The notes beneath the pieces are model-generated. The model worked only from the letters and a program-made list of their open reading frames with translations, was not told the DNA's origin and did not search any database. A program made the position numbers and the translations under genes. Shown one piece after another: positions 1 through 12,089 of a DNA stretch of 64,000 nt. The DNA is from Lentinus brumalis. Its lineage: Eukaryota; Basidiomycota; Agaricomycetes; Polyporales; Polyporaceae. The stretch is taken from assembly GCA_001792895.1 (NCBI GenBank), contig MARA01000009.1, forward strand, positions 1,116,001 through 1,180,000, read 5' to 3'. Position 1 is the stretch's first letter. Each line of letters starts with the position of its first letter.

Positions 1-545
1 GTACGTACATAGGTGCTGTCAGTCGGTGGACGTGGTGGACAGCTTCTTGGAAGACGCTTCGCCGCAATCGCCGCATAATTTGCCATGCACAGGTTGGAGC
101 CTTGAAGGATACCCCAAGGCCCAGCGCCGTCTGCTCATGGTGTTGGATGTCGTAGGGCACGCAGTATTGCGGAGAAAGGCGGTCTCCTCGACAAGTGCGG
201 CCGAATAGTATGCGTATACGCTGTGGCCCTGCCCGGGGAGTAAGTGTTTCAGCGCCCGTTACCTGTTCATATGGCGGAATCAGTGCTCACCATGGCCGCG
301 TAACGCCCACAGAAAACCCAACCACCGTCTGACGGCGCGTACCAAATGTCACCAAGCTGCGCGACGTCCCTGCGTTCCTTGACAGATTGTAGGATCGCGC
401 ACCTATGAACTGCCGCGTGCCTGCCTACATACGCTGCAGGAAGTTCATCCGTACATCGCCCTAGCCGTCCCTCCTGCCCTTCGTCCTCTTTCATTCTCTA
501 CTCCGACTACTAGTCGTCTAGGCCTTTTGCAACTCAGCCCCTACA
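1..545. repeat. 5' flank of DUF6535 copy 1; no gene seen
   Basis: I see no convincing coding exon here. Parts of the interval match the upstream flank of DUF6535 copy 4 on the same strand. The word GGTGGACAGCTTCTTGG occurs at 34-50 and again at 56674-56690, and the stretch just before the start codon (about 380-530) resembles 56980-57115, including a shared CTCCTGCCCTTCGTCC. It therefore belongs to a duplicated segment that includes the gene's promoter region. Confidence 0.6.
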
Positions 546-3500
546 ATGTCCGAGGAATCAACGACGAACTCCACTCCTACGCAAGGAGTCGCCAATCCCG
601 CACCCGCAACCGGGGCGCAGCAGCTTTGCATGAGGCACGTAGCTCAGTAGCCGATAGTGGACAACAGGCGAAAGAGCTGCCACAGGTGAGCATAGTTGTT
701 TTCAGTGAGTTCGCAGGGCTGGCCTTAAGATCTCGCATACAGGCACCCAACGATGCCAAAGCCGAAGAGCCGCAGTGGAAGACCGCGGAAACTATCGAGG
801 TGAGTGGTACCAGTAGTGTGATGGGTGGCTGCCCGCATGGCTGAACGGTGCACAGGACTACTGGGATACCAGGAAGACGTTTTTTACCGATAAGGAGCGC
901 ACGGAGGCTTGGGAGGAGACGGTGAAGATTGTGCAGGTCTACAGCGACGAGCTGGTCGACCGATGGAACAAGGAGATGGACAACCTGCTCATCTTTGTAT
1001 GTCACCCACGTCATCACGGTTGCCACTTCGGACTGATGTCATACTTGTGCAGGCGGGTTTGTTCTCGGCAATCCAGACCGCATTCAACGTCGAGTTGTAC
1101 AAGCGCCTCACTCCCGACCCCGATCCCGATCCCGTCCTCGTCGCCCTCGAGAGGATCTCGGCGCAGCTCAGCGGCTTCACTGTGAACCCGGCCTTCGTCA
1201 ACTCTACCCAACCCCGCTTCGTCCTCGGTGATGTGAAGACCCCTGTGGTGCCGCTATGGGTCGTCGTGCTCAACGCGCTCTGGTTCTCGAGTCTCATCTT
1301 GAGCCTGGCCGCCGCATCCATCGCGATCCTGGTGAAGCAATGGCTCACCGAATACCAATCCGGGCTCTCTGGGACGTCGCGCCAGACCGCGCGTCTCCGC
1401 CAGCTTCGTCTCAATAGCTTGAACCAGTGGCGCGTGAAGGAGATCGTCATCTTCCTCCCTGTACTCCTCCAGATCGCCTCAGGGCTGTTCTTCGCTGGGT
1501 TGCTCATCCTGTTGTGGAACCTCAACCGCACCGTGGCTATCGTCGGGACCATCTTGGTCGGGATTCTGGCCGTCTTCTCCCTCTCCACAATCATTATTCC
1601 CAGCGTTGTGACACATTGTCCCTACCTATCACCACCATCACGCGTGGTCTTCGAGCTCACCCGACCATTGCGGAAGGCCATATATCACTGCCGTAGCCAG
1701 CTGTCTTCTTGGCTCCGCATGCTTCCCGGCACCATGGACTGCCTGCGCAACCTGTACTGCCTAAACAACTGGATGGACCGCCTCTCCACAATGCTCTCTC
1801 CGGGCCGACATGACGCTGCCTCCATACTGCCGTGGCGCGGGATGGAAAGTGCCCTGGTTTCTCGACGCACAAAGAAACTAGATGGTGATATGGTAGCAAC
1901 CGCATACACGACCTCTATGCGTATCAATTACCTGAATTACGCCGCTGTGTGCACCACAGAGCTTACCCTCAACGCCACGAAAACCTGCTTCCAGGAAATT
2001 ATCTCAGCAAACCACGCGCATTGGGGGAAAGACGGGTGGCATGCGGAGGCAATGTGGTCTGCGCCCCTTTGCATGTGGAGCGGCGCCCTCATCGCCCTCA
2101 CGAACGTCTCTAGCAATGATGCTGCCTGGCCACCGTTGGTATTGGCCGCGGCGTTGAAGACTGTGTGCTCCTACATTGATCCATCGAGTCAACAGTGTCA
2201 GGTCGACGCTCCAGGGACACGTATCGCTGTAGACGGCCTTGCTTGTTTGGTCTGTGTGGACCTCACACGTATCATATGCCACTACAATCACGGCACACTA
2301 CCTCCCCACTCCCCGAACATCGCAGAGCATATATACGAAGTTGACCTGCCGGGCGTGATGGAAGCAACTCGAAACATGAACTTAGGAGATGGTATTCGCC
2401 GGCACGGTCAGTTCCTTCATTTGTCGCTTCGTTGTCTGCCTTTGAGCTGCTGTACTCACTCAAACTAGTGGTCTCCGTCTATGTCGACCACGCACTCAAG
2501 GGGCTAAAAGGGACAACCATCGAGGACTCAAGTATTAAGCGAGCTCTGTTCGCTCTTCAGTGGATCATTGCATGTGTCTCATCAAGAACCGGGACGGACT
2601 GCAAGTGCGATAACCCGGAGTGCAAGGCTATACAATATCAGGCAGTCCGCGCGGTGGAGGCTTTCTCGAGTTTCCTTTCAACTTCTCAAGCGGACAACCA
2701 CTGGTTTGATATAGACTGTATCTTCAATGCACTCCGCGAGTATGGAGAGCAGGCAGGTCTCATTTCCGCAGAGCTGCGACGAGCTATCGTCCGCTCTTGG
2801 GATGCGTACCAGAGTGCACACGAAAAGGTTTTATGGGAATGGGGGGCAACAAAGAGTGGATTCAGCAACTCAAACGGGAGCTTGACAACTCGGGGCAGGT
2901 GCGCATGCATTAAGCCTGCTCCTTGCACACATTTGCTAATGTCCGCTCCCATCCCTCTTCCAAAACTATCGGCGTTGTTCGTCAGTGCGGTCAGTTTCTC
3001 TGTGTACGATCTCGATGTCCTCACGCTCATGTACTCATAGTGTTCCTCACCTACACTAACGAAGCACTCGCGGGGCTCAATGGGGCCCAGGACACCATTG
3101 AGGACTCCGACATCGAGAGGGCCCTGATCGCGCTTCGATGCGTCATCTTCTACGTCTCTCCGAATCCCGGGGTGGACTGGAAGTGCGATCACACGGAGTA
3201 CAAGGCTATGCAAGCTCAGGCTGTCCTTGCGCTGCACGCTTTCTCAAATTTCCTATCTACTTTCACCCGATGGGAAGAACACGGTACCACCATACTCTAT
3301 GTCCTCAATGCACTCCGCGCGTATGGGGAGGCGGCAGGTCTGATGTCCGTAGAGGTGCGACAAGCTATCGTCTGCAATCGGGATGCATACCAGAGTGCGT
3401 ATGGCGGGATTCTAGACGAAAGTGATGACGAAAGTGATACGATGGAACGCCGGCTCCGGGATTGGATTCAAAAGCTCACACTCCAACTCGAAGACTCGGG

Positions 3501-3942
3501 ACAGGTGCGCATGCGACGAATTTGTCTTCGCACACATTCGCTAACTTTGGTTCTGTCCCTCCGCCAGAACACCGGAGCCGATGACGTCGTATCGATCTTT
3601 GCAGAGCGGCGGGTCGAGCACTCCCTCGACGTCGACGCGGCTACGACTGCCGGGAATGGCGTCCTGGTCAACGTCGCCGCGTCACCCCAACGGGCCTTCG
3701 ACGAGCATGGTGCCTGCGCGGAGCCCGAGCCTGACTTGGACCAATCCTGCTGCTCCCCCTCCACTCCTCCGCCATCCTCTGATCACACCGCGCTCGCGGA
3801 CACATCTTAAATTTGCGTACCGGGTGCCCCACAAGGCGAACGATCTGTCCGCTCACAGACGGAGCTCACGGCCGGCCGCGGATCCTCCTCCTCCTCCTCC
3901 TCCACTTCTCCACCGTCCCGAGGTGCCTACGGCCTACCTTGA
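546..3942 (+). CDS. DUF6535 membrane protein, copy 1 (duplicated C-terminal exon, broken frame)
   Basis: Proposed exons are 546-685, 743-799, 856-996, 1053-2406, 2469-2898, 3041-3504 and 3568-3810. All introns are GT-AG, 56-63 bp except one of 142 bp. Exons 3 and 4 give the DUF6535 core (YWDTRKTFFT, RWNKEMDNLL, then AGLFSAIQTAFNVELY). Hydrophobic segments follow around 1250-1340, 1440-1520 and 1540-1620, so a polytopic membrane protein of unknown function is expected. Exons 5 and 6 are two divergent copies of the helical C-terminal domain, which is single in the other three paralogs. Exon 1 is one base shorter than in copy 4 (G run 612-615) and exon 5 changes frame at G6 2841-2846. A TAA at 3808-3810 is followed by 43 open in-frame codons to a TGA at 3940-3942, matching the paralogs' C-terminal end. 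Family call is sure; whether the gene is functional is not. Confidence 0.8.
3883..3903. repeat. (TCC)n microsatellite in the Ser-rich tail
   Basis: A run of about seven TCC triplets lies in the tail-coding part of DUF6535 copy 1, downstream of the in-frame TAA. Read in the ancestral frame it would be a polyserine run. Copies 3 and 4 have mixed Ser/Ala/Pro codons at the same place. Confidence 0.85.
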
Positions 3943-5700
3943 CCGTGGCAGCACCGCGACAGAGACACAGACCATACATACATGCTCCCGTGTACGTATA
4001 CGTCTCGTCCGCCCTGATCCTCGTATCACGTTCCATTGATACATACCGTTGACTGCTCCGAGTCTTCGCTCGCTCGTCGTCTCTCCATCTTTGTAGTCCC
4101 ACTGACCCGGCAATGCTCGCAGACCGAGATAGATAATCTGATCATTATGTTTGGTACGTACTGCACCGCGGAGTGACGGACGAGTGCAATCTGGGTCTAT
4201 GTACCATGTCTGAGGGTATCTACAATCGCGTATGTATACTGGATCCACCCGTGTCTAGCGATGTATGGCCAGCCATGCACGAAGAGCTCCGTGTGATGAC
4301 GGAGTGGTATGTGGCCAGAGCATGTCGTCAGCCCTCGGTCGCTACGCCAAGCCAGGGAACGCGGACAGATGCGGCGGGGGAATCTCCGCCGCGAAGACGA
4401 TTCATGGGACGAGTGCAGCCTGACGCGCGAAGACATCACATAGGAGCCCACGTCCGCTGCTGTCATTCTCGAGTCCGGGGACTGTTGCCATGCTCCGCGA
4501 AACGTACCTGGACAGCTTGGTCTTCGATAGGCGTGTTTGCGACCGGATGTCCCTTCCGTGGACCTGATACGACCTGTGTCGATACGATACGAGACGAATC
4601 GCCGTGTAGCGAGGTAACCCGGCACCGACCGCCATCCTGGCACCACCCAACATTCGGACGCCACAGGCCACGAGCAGCGAGGGGAGGGATCCCGGCCCGC
4701 TGCTACTCGGAAGACATGGTGCCCGACGAGGATGAAGGGGTATGCGTACATATGCGTCCGGGTGGGGGCCGTGCCGCCGCACAATGGAGGTCGTCCGGCC
4801 GTAAGTCGCGACGACTGCTCTGGTTGAAACATTGTGAGACCCGATAGCAGCAACAAAGGCGCAGGCGGCGTCGGTTGCTGACTTGGCCATAGACGACAGC
4901 GCCGGAGCCTCACATGCAAACCACCATGGATCGTATGAACGTGAAGGTCCGTGTAGCCAGGATGTCAGGACCGAGGGTGTCGTCCGGCGCAAAAGATACA
5001 GCCTACGAACGTCCGACAGCCAGCAAGGAGGACCTCCGGAAAGCGAGTTGGACAGTACGTAGTTCTAACAGCCGCCGCAGACGTCGTGGCTACCTTGACG
5101 GCTCTGCACGCTGGCCTTGTTGCACAGGATCCGGAAGGAAGAGGGGTGGAATTGGCCGCCTGAGCGCAGCCGTATGCGAGCTGCACCTCGCACGACAAGT
5201 CGACTTGCACCTCCGTGTCATCCGAGTCAGTGTACCCAGCGCCCCGCCATTACCGACAGAATGTTTGATGAGCAGTTCTGCGATAGCTGCGACTTGACCG
5301 ACATCCGTCCAACCTCGCTTACTTCACGTGTTGACTGCCCGAAGCGTCGCGCGTGTCCGGAGCATATACGTATGCCTTGGAGGGCCTGCTGCTGTCGAGT
5401 GCGAGGTTAATATGCGAGTGTTACAGCTCGCGCGCGGCGAATCTAGTCCGTAATCTGGGCGAATTACCTTGTGTGCAAGGTCACCGGGACTGTCATAACT
5501 GAAGCTTTTTCGAACAACCCGTGTTCTTCCGCCTCTTCCGTTCACCGCCGCCTCGGCGTCGTTTCGGGCCGCGCGCGTCTCTCCATACCCTCCTGACGTC
5601 AGGCGTCTTTTGCGAGCACTTTCGGAAGTCGAAGTGTGTATCCCTCTCGTCTTTCATCCTCACCGCTCGCGATGTCTGGTCAGCGTCCCTCTGCTATCCT
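3943..5700. repeat. 3' flank of DUF6535 copy 1; duplicated, no gene fixed
   Basis: No exon can be supported. The stretch is related to the sequence after the other DUF6535 copies. The block around 4500-4560 (ACGTACCTGGACAGCTTGG) resembles 36769-36830 and, more weakly, 60820-60900. The block around 5285-5375 (GCGACTTGACCGA then GCGTGTCCG) resembles 37275-37350, 46380-46480 and 61370-61460. These blocks lie in the same order, so the duplicated unit extends well beyond the coding region. Longer reading frames on either strand have no recognisable motif. Confidence 0.5.
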
Positions 5701-6213
5701 TTGGTCTTCATCGTCGCCGCACTGATCCTGGCGTGCCCATCTGTATCGAGAGGATTGCCCTTTACGATAGCTCCCATGTGTCCCGCTTATGTTCATCGTG
5801 CCACCATCACGCGTGTGCCTGGCTGCTCTATCCGCCCCCAACGGTCCTTCTTTCCTTCTCCCTCCGCACTACGATGGCTTTCCTCGGTGATATCGACAAC
5901 CATGGCCCCCACACTGGCGTGTGGAACATAGCTGGGACCGAGGATTACACCTTGGTGAGAGGACGCCGGTTTCCTTCTCCCGTTGCAGTCGTTCACGGCG
6001 GTATTGGCAGCGAACGTTGTTCCAACAGTCTTTCAACGTGCGCATATCTCCTACAGAGGCATTCATGTCAGTGCGTGATCCGTTCCAGCGCTGGAGACCC
6101 ACCACGGTTCGCTCACCTGTCGCAGCGTCACCTGCTCGTGAACCTATGCATCACCAACACCCCTGGGCGTGGCGTCTCGTCGCGGGTGACTTGGAATATA
6201 GCCACTCCCCGCA

Positions 6214-6218
6214 ATACG
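6214..6218. repeat. Target-site duplication, left (ATACG)
   Basis: ATACG directly precedes the left LTR terminus TGATG. The identical five bases follow the right LTR terminus at 12666-12670. A 5 bp duplication is usual for Ty1/copia integration. Confidence 0.95.
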
Positions 6219-6775
6219 TGATGAAGTCTGAACCTGTGAAGGCTATGTCGCAACGACTAGCAGACGAGTGGACAACAAGTCCTCAGTCAGTTAGAGCAAA
6301 AGACTTATAGCATAGACACAAGTACCTAGCAGACGAGTGGACAACAAGCTACGAAGTACTTGTAAGTATAGAGCATAGAGCGCATAGGTAATCGAGTACT
6401 TACTCCTCAGTCAGTTAGAGCAAAAGACTGAGGAGACGAAGCCCAAATGTCCCTCCTTATATACTGTGCAGGAGTAGCATGAGTAAGCAACAGAAAGGAG
6501 AGCATGTGACGAGTCTGAGTCAGAGCGAGTAGAGATGACTCAGACGACGACAAATTGGAATGGTCACAAGGCAGTCCAGAGATATCTAGAAGAGTCCGGA
6601 GCGTTGTAGAACGCACTGGAATGTACTGGACAAAAGAGAAGCCAGGTAACCACATGGTTTCGTAGTGTATGCCTAAAAAGGAAAAGAAGAAGCATAGCCT
6701 TAGATCTATCGTAAGAGGCTGTGCCCATAGCGCCTAATGCGCGACTAATGTCCATAGTACATAGTAAGTTCAACA
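6219..6775 (-). repeat. 3' LTR of the copia element
   Basis: 557 bp, starting TGATGAAG and ending TTCAACA on the plus strand, offset from the right LTR by exactly 5,890 bp. It contains internal direct repeats (CTAGCAGACGAGTGGACAAC from 6257 and again from 6326; CCTCAGTCAGTTAGAGCAAA near 6281 and near 6406), a TATA-like TATATAA on the minus strand at 6457-6463 and a 10 bp inverted repeat at 6403-6435. Confidence 0.96.
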
Positions 6776-6784
6776 CTCCCCCTC
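6776..6784 (-). other. Polypurine tract of the copia element
   Basis: On the minus strand the nine bases directly before the 3' LTR read GAGGGGGAG. A purine run at this position primes plus-strand DNA synthesis in LTR retrotransposons. Confidence 0.85.
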
Positions 6785-6786
6785 GT

Positions 6787-9700
6787 TCAAGACGCGGAGG
6801 TGACAAGACCCGTCTTCGAAACGAAGTACTCCAAGACGGAGAATGACGCATTCTTAGACAGACAGTCCGCCAAATTCTCCTTACTAGGGACCCAATAGAT
6901 GTCCATGTTCGGAGAAGCCGCATATTCGTTGACGAAGTGGAAGTGAACTTCGACATGCTTGGTACGTCTGTCGACGGCTGGGTTCTCAGAGAGGAAGATC
7001 GCGCCATGATTATCAATAAGCAAGGGCGTAGCCGCACTCATATCGTCCCCTAACTCGTCTCCAAACGTCCTCAGCCACATCATCTGACGTGCAGCATCAG
7101 AAGCCGCCTTGTACTCAGCCTCAGTAGACGATAGGGAGATGGTCGTCTGTCGGCGAGATACCCAAGACACGGCTCCTCCTGCCATCAGGAAGATAAAGGC
7201 TGTTTGCGAGTGCCGATCGTCGCGATCCTCTGCCCAGTCTGAATCGGAATACGCGATCAGACCGGCATTAGATGCACCGTCGTATCGTAGGCGATAATGC
7301 GATGTACCTCGGAGATACCGTAAGACATAGAGAAGTCGGTTTAGGTGATCTTCCGAAGGGTTCGCAGTGTACTTGCCAAGACGGTTGATGGCAAACGCGA
7401 GATCTGGTCGCGTCCCAAGACAGGCGTAGAGAAGACTGCCCATCAAGCTCTGGAAACGCAGACGAAGTTTCGCCGGTGCTTCTGCCGTTGCAGCTTCAAG
7501 AACTGCTCCAGCAGGGAGAGGAGTACGCGCAGGCGTGCAGTTGGCCATCTGATAGTTCTCGAGAATGGCCTCGATGTACTCTTCCTGGTCGATGTCAAGT
7601 GTCCGTGAAAGACGATCTCGACGTACACGAAGACCAAGGAATCGCTCGATGGGACCCAAGTCCGTCATCTTATACTGCTTGCCCAACGCCTTCTTGACCT
7701 TGTCGATGTGCCCTCGACTGTCACCCATGAGAAGTAGGTCGTCGACATAGAGGACAACGATCGTAACACGGTCTGGGTCTGTATCCCCCCTTGTCGGCGA
7801 TATACGTAGACTCCGGCATCAGAGTATGTCCGTACAAATCCCTGTCCGATGAGCGAGTCGTGAATCTTCTTGTTCCACTGGCGAGAGGCTTGCTTAAGAC
7901 CGTAGATGGCCTTCTTAAGCAGACAAACGTAGTCCTCCTTGCCTTTCACGACCCAGCCCTCGGGTTGTTCCATGTAGACCTCCTCGTCCAAGTCTCCATT
8001 GAGGAACGCAGTCTTAACGTCCATCGCGTCGATCTCCCAGTCCTCTAGGGCAGCATGCGCAAAGAGATACCGGATAGATTCAAACCGAGCGACAGGAGAG
8101 AAGGTTTCATGGTAGTCCTTCCCATAGACCTGCGTAAAACCTCTCGCAACCAGACGCGCTTTGTAGCGACCGTCCGATTTGCGATCATAGACCCAGCGAT
8201 TTGAGACAACGGCTCGGTCCTTTGGACGAGGAACCAGAACCCAAGTCTTGTTCGCCATGAGAGACTCATACTCCGAGCGTTCAGCTTCGTGCCATAACTT
8301 CGATCCGGTGAAGCCATGGCGTCCTTATGATGTTCAGGAATGCCAGACTTGTACCGCGAATAGAAGAGATGGGCTAGAATTGCTTCGCTTCACGCTGTTC
8401 ACCATCCTTATCCGTACGCGCATCTACTCTAGAGGGTTGTTCGTCACCGTAGACATTGTCCTTCTTGTACTTAGCAGGCGGGTTACCCTTGTTCTCCCGT
8501 TGAGAGCGACGAGGAGGAACAGGATTACCACCCTCAGAAGGATGACGTTGTCGCTGATGACGAGGCGCGGCAGGAGGAGGACCTGGTGCAGGTGGTTGCT
8601 GTCCGATCTGCTGAGGCTCGGGCGGCACATCAGCAGGTGGAGCAGGTGGAGGAGCAGGAGCAGGAGCAGGGTCTGGAGGTAGAGGAGCTGGAGGTTGAGG
8701 AGCGTCCGAATCATCGTCGGGATGATCAGGAATCGGAAGTTCAGCATCACCATCATCTGGTGGCTGTAGATCAGGGAACGGACTGTCGTCGGGGGTAGCT
8801 CGACGAGTGCCGGTGTCCGCACGTGCAGGGAATACGGTCTCATCGAAGATAACATCGCGAGATACTTCGACTTGACGGGTGCGGGTTCCATAGGCGATAC
8901 CCCTTTGAACCCGGCTCATAGCCCACAAACGTCCTCTCAACCGCCTTCTGGTCGAGCTTCCCTTGACGTTTGTCGCGCTGCACGTGTACGTAGGCTTTGC
9001 ACCCAAACACCCTGAAGTAGGATACGTCCGGCTTCTTGCCGTCCAGATGGTGATGGGGCACTCCCACTTGAGACGTTTCATCGGCTGACGGTTATAGACG
9101 TGAACGGCAGCATCAAGAGCGAGCTTCCAGAACCCATGAGAAAGACCAGCGAAGTGCAGCATGCACAACGCCTTCTCAGAGATCGTGCGAATGAAGCGTT
9201 CAGCTCGTCCGTTCTGCTGTGACGTTCCCGGCATCGTCTTGTCATGCTCAATCCCGTATTCACGTAGCAAGGCTTGGAATGAATCAGACATGTACTCCCC
9301 CCTCGATCGGATCGAACACACTTCAACTTGTGCTCCGTCTGTGTCTCAGCCCAAGACTTGAACTGTTTGAACGCTCCTCCTGATCTGACTTACGCTTGAG
9401 AGCGTATACTACAGCCAGTCCGGAGCAGTCGTCGACGAAGACACAGAAGTAGTTGTAACCACCGATCGACGTACCAAGAGGTCCCGCGACGTCCATATGA
9501 ACGAGAGCGAGAACGACTGTGGCACGTTTCTCAGAAGGAGGGAAGGGTCGACGAGTCATCTTCCCTTTCGCACATCCTTCGCAGGGTTTGTCTGAGGGAG
9601 GACCAATGCCGTCCAAGCCAGTGGTCGCATCAGGCAGTCGCTTGACAGCTTCCTTGCCTGGATGTCCCCACCGCTGATGAACTAGGTCGTGTTCGAGTAT

Positions 9701-10215
9701 GGAACGGGAGGCATCAAGAACGCCGGTGTCCTTCTTCCCTTGAATGTAAAGCGGGAAGAGGTACAAGTTGAGTCCGGAGATGTAAGAACCTTGCAGAACT
9801 TTACGTCCGCGGATCTCAACCGTCGAGCCAGAAGAAACTCGGCCCTTAGGCCTCGAGTTGTATATGCTCATATGTCCATCACCTTGGTAAATGAACGAAT
9901 CACTGCGCTCAATCATCCCCGTGGAGAAGAGACGTTGATCTCCTGCTGCAGGAATGTAGCAGACGTTCTTGAGAGTGACTTTGACTCGCTCTCCGTCCAC
10001 TTCAGTGTAACCCACAACAGTACCTTCCCCGTAGCATGCGATCTCGCCGGCTTGGCCTTCCTGAGCAGTTCTGAAGTACTTAGGTTGCTCGTATGCTTCA
10101 TAGTCGGCAAAGTCAGACTTGTTTCCGGTTACGTGCGATGAAGCACCGGAGTCCATGAGCCAGATCGTCTGAACGCGTCCCTCAGCAGCGTCAGCTGCGT
10201 TGTAAAAGAAACAGA
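6787..10215 (-). CDS. pol: copia pol: protease, integrase, reverse transcriptase, RNase H (frame broken)
   Basis: Read 10215 to 6787. Protease: WLMDSGASSHVTG near 10165-10127. GAG-pre-integrase zinc motif: H-x3-H (HQRWGH) then CEGCAKGK near 9690-9560. Integrase core: HMDVAGPLG, then FVDDCSG, and later GTSQQNGRAERF near 9230-9190. A Pro-rich linker lies near 8780-8560. RT starts at NKTWVLVPRP near 8250, has VKTAFLNGDLDEEVYM near 8010 and the catalytic YVDD at about 7736-7747. RNase H has IAYSDSDWAED, SSTEAEY and the terminal TKHVEVHFHFV. The product would be a cytoplasmic polyprotein. Frame changes are needed near 9376, 9300, 9043, 8884, 8390, 8298 and 7787. Each is explained by one missing base, several in G/C runs (C6 at 7785-7790 and 9297-9302). 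All catalytic motifs are present, so the ancestral element was autonomous. Confidence 0.93.
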
Positions 10216-11081
10216 GAGCTCGTTCGCGATGTTTGCTACAGGTACAAGAGAGGAGATAGTATGCGCATGATTATGTCCGTTCGATGTCCCAGTTCCTTTA
10301 CCAGCCTCGTTACCACCCTTGCCAGAGCCAGAGTCCTTGCCCTTCTTCTTGTACCGCGGACTCTTCTCCGGGTACTTCTTATAGCAGTTAGAAGAGTCAT
10401 GGTTATCCTTGCCGCAGTGGGTGCAAGGAGTGCGAGGTCTCTGCTTCGGCTTCGAGATCTTGTTCGCCTGGCCAAGCGACGTACCACGCAAGGAGTCCTC
10501 GAGCTTGAGCTTCGGCTTGACCAGCTCGAGCGTGAGGTCTGCCTCCTTGGTAGTGTGAAGGATGGTAGAGATCGCAGGCCGGTACGAGTCAGGCATCTTC
10601 GAGAAGAGCCAGAAGACCTTGATGTGGTTGGCGAGGGTGTTTGCGCTGTTTGCCGTCATCTCATCAATGAGCCCAATGAAGGTCTGCACCTGGTCGACGA
10701 TCGACTTGGTCTCGTCGAATCGAGGATAGTTAATGAGATGTTCGAACCGGGAGAAGGAGTACCCGTTGTCCGACTTCTCGTAGGTGGCCTTCAGGGCGTC
10801 CCAGATCTCCTTAGAGGTTGACTTCCCTTCGAAACACTTGGACACCTCAGCACTAGTCTTGTACATGAGGATACCTTGTGCCCGATTGTCCGTCTTCGTC
10901 CAAGCTGCAACTGCCTCAGCATTGCTGCCATCGGCTGCTGGAGTAGGACGCTTTTCACCACCGCTGACAATACCCCAGGCGTCGATCATCATCAGATAAC
11001 CCTTCATCTGACGAGCCCACTCTTGTAGCCTTCCTGACCCCGGAGCTGGGGCAGGTTCTTCTCGAGACCGCCTTCCGACAT
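10216..11081 (-). CDS. gag: copia gag with CCHC zinc knuckle (one frameshift)
   Basis: The likely start is the ATG at 11081 (MSEGGLEKNLPQL), which resembles the usual copia gag N-terminus. A single-base deletion near 11018-11023 shifts the frame just before EWARQMKGYLMM. Beyond it about 260 codons are open, covering a UBN2-type capsid region (SKEIWDALKATY, FSKMPDSYRPAIS) and the knuckle CTHCGKDNHDSSNC (C-x2-C-x4-H-x4-C) near 10430. Gag assembles the particle and the knuckle binds RNA. Another one-base offset near 10216-10228 separates gag from the protease frame. In copia elements the two usually share one frame, so this is probably a lesion and not a programmed shift. Confidence 0.88.
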
Positions 11082-11594
11082 TGCGAAAAGATATGCAAAG
11101 TCAGTAGGCTCAGGTTGGTTGTCGAGGAGAGGTGGAAGCGGTTGAAGTGGCGGTACGACTGGAGGTGCAACTGGAGGTGGAAGTGGTTGTGGTGCGACGG
11201 GAGGTGAAGGAAGTGGAGTAGGAGGAAGCGGTGTGTCTAGAGCTTCCTGAGGAGGTAGTAGAGGAGACGGCGGAACAAGTAGAGACTGAGCAGGAGGGAG
11301 AAGTGGTGATGGAGGCTGATCGTCTTCTTCAGATGACTCGTCCTCTTCAGACGAATCGTCCGACTCGGACGAATGAACTGAGGGAGCAGGAGGAAGACCT
11401 TCGATTGGATCTGTGAAGCCGTCTTCCGGTTCGCAGTTATCTGGTCGGGCAACCTCGTTAAACTTGTTAGGACAAGGTTGTTGATCACAATCGTAGTAGC
11501 AATGATCTTCTTCCCACCAATAGACGTCTGTGTGGTCTGTAAGGTCGTACTGATGAAAGAGATGACTACAGTCGAATGCCCCTTCAGAAGCCAC
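11082..11594 (-). other. Open Pro/Asp/Glu-rich stretch upstream of copia gag, no ATG
   Basis: The gag reading frame stays open for about 170 codons upstream of the proposed gag ATG but contains no earlier ATG in this interval. The translated part is an acidic Ser/Asp/Glu run followed by many PPLP and PPVAPP-like repeats. It may be untranslated leader with biased composition, or an N-terminal extension reached by splicing from further upstream (an AG lies just before the open stretch). I cannot tell which. Confidence 0.4.
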
Positions 11595-12089
11595 ACTGTC
11601 AATGCGAAAGGTTCAGAGAAGCGCGATGATTTGAGCCACGTGCGATGGCAACGGTAGATATGAACACCTGTTGAGGTGAACCTCAAACACCAGCAAGTCG
11701 GGTATGCCGATGCCAAGGGTAGAAGTTGCCAACTGTGCCCAGAAAAGACTAGTACGTATCGTATGAAAAGTGGTATCGTAAGGAGGGTCCAGACGGTTGT
11801 CCTCCGGTCCTAAGGTGCTAACCACCCCGGATACAACAGCTGGCGGATGCAAGTGCACGGCCCGGCTGAGGGATGCCTGAAGAATCCTGTACGCCTCGAG
11901 AGCGCCAAAGGATTTACACGAGTAGTACGACTAGCTATAAAGCACTCAGGGCTGCGTCACGAGCGCAGAAATGTCCCCCTGGTAGCAGTGTCGGCGGGCA
12001 CAGTCAAGAGATAGGGAGTTAATGGAGGAATGCACGGGCAGGAGTCGTCGAAGGAATGGTGCGCGCAGAGTGACGACTAGCAACGGTCA

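Noticed and set aside
8374..8800. Possible separate Pro-rich gene within the copia internal region
   Set aside because: It is the known variable linker between integrase and reverse transcriptase and is in frame with both after one-base corrections.
10129..10230. Programmed frameshift between gag and pol
   Set aside because: No slippery heptamer is visible, copia elements generally use a single frame, and the element has many similar one-base offsets elsewhere.
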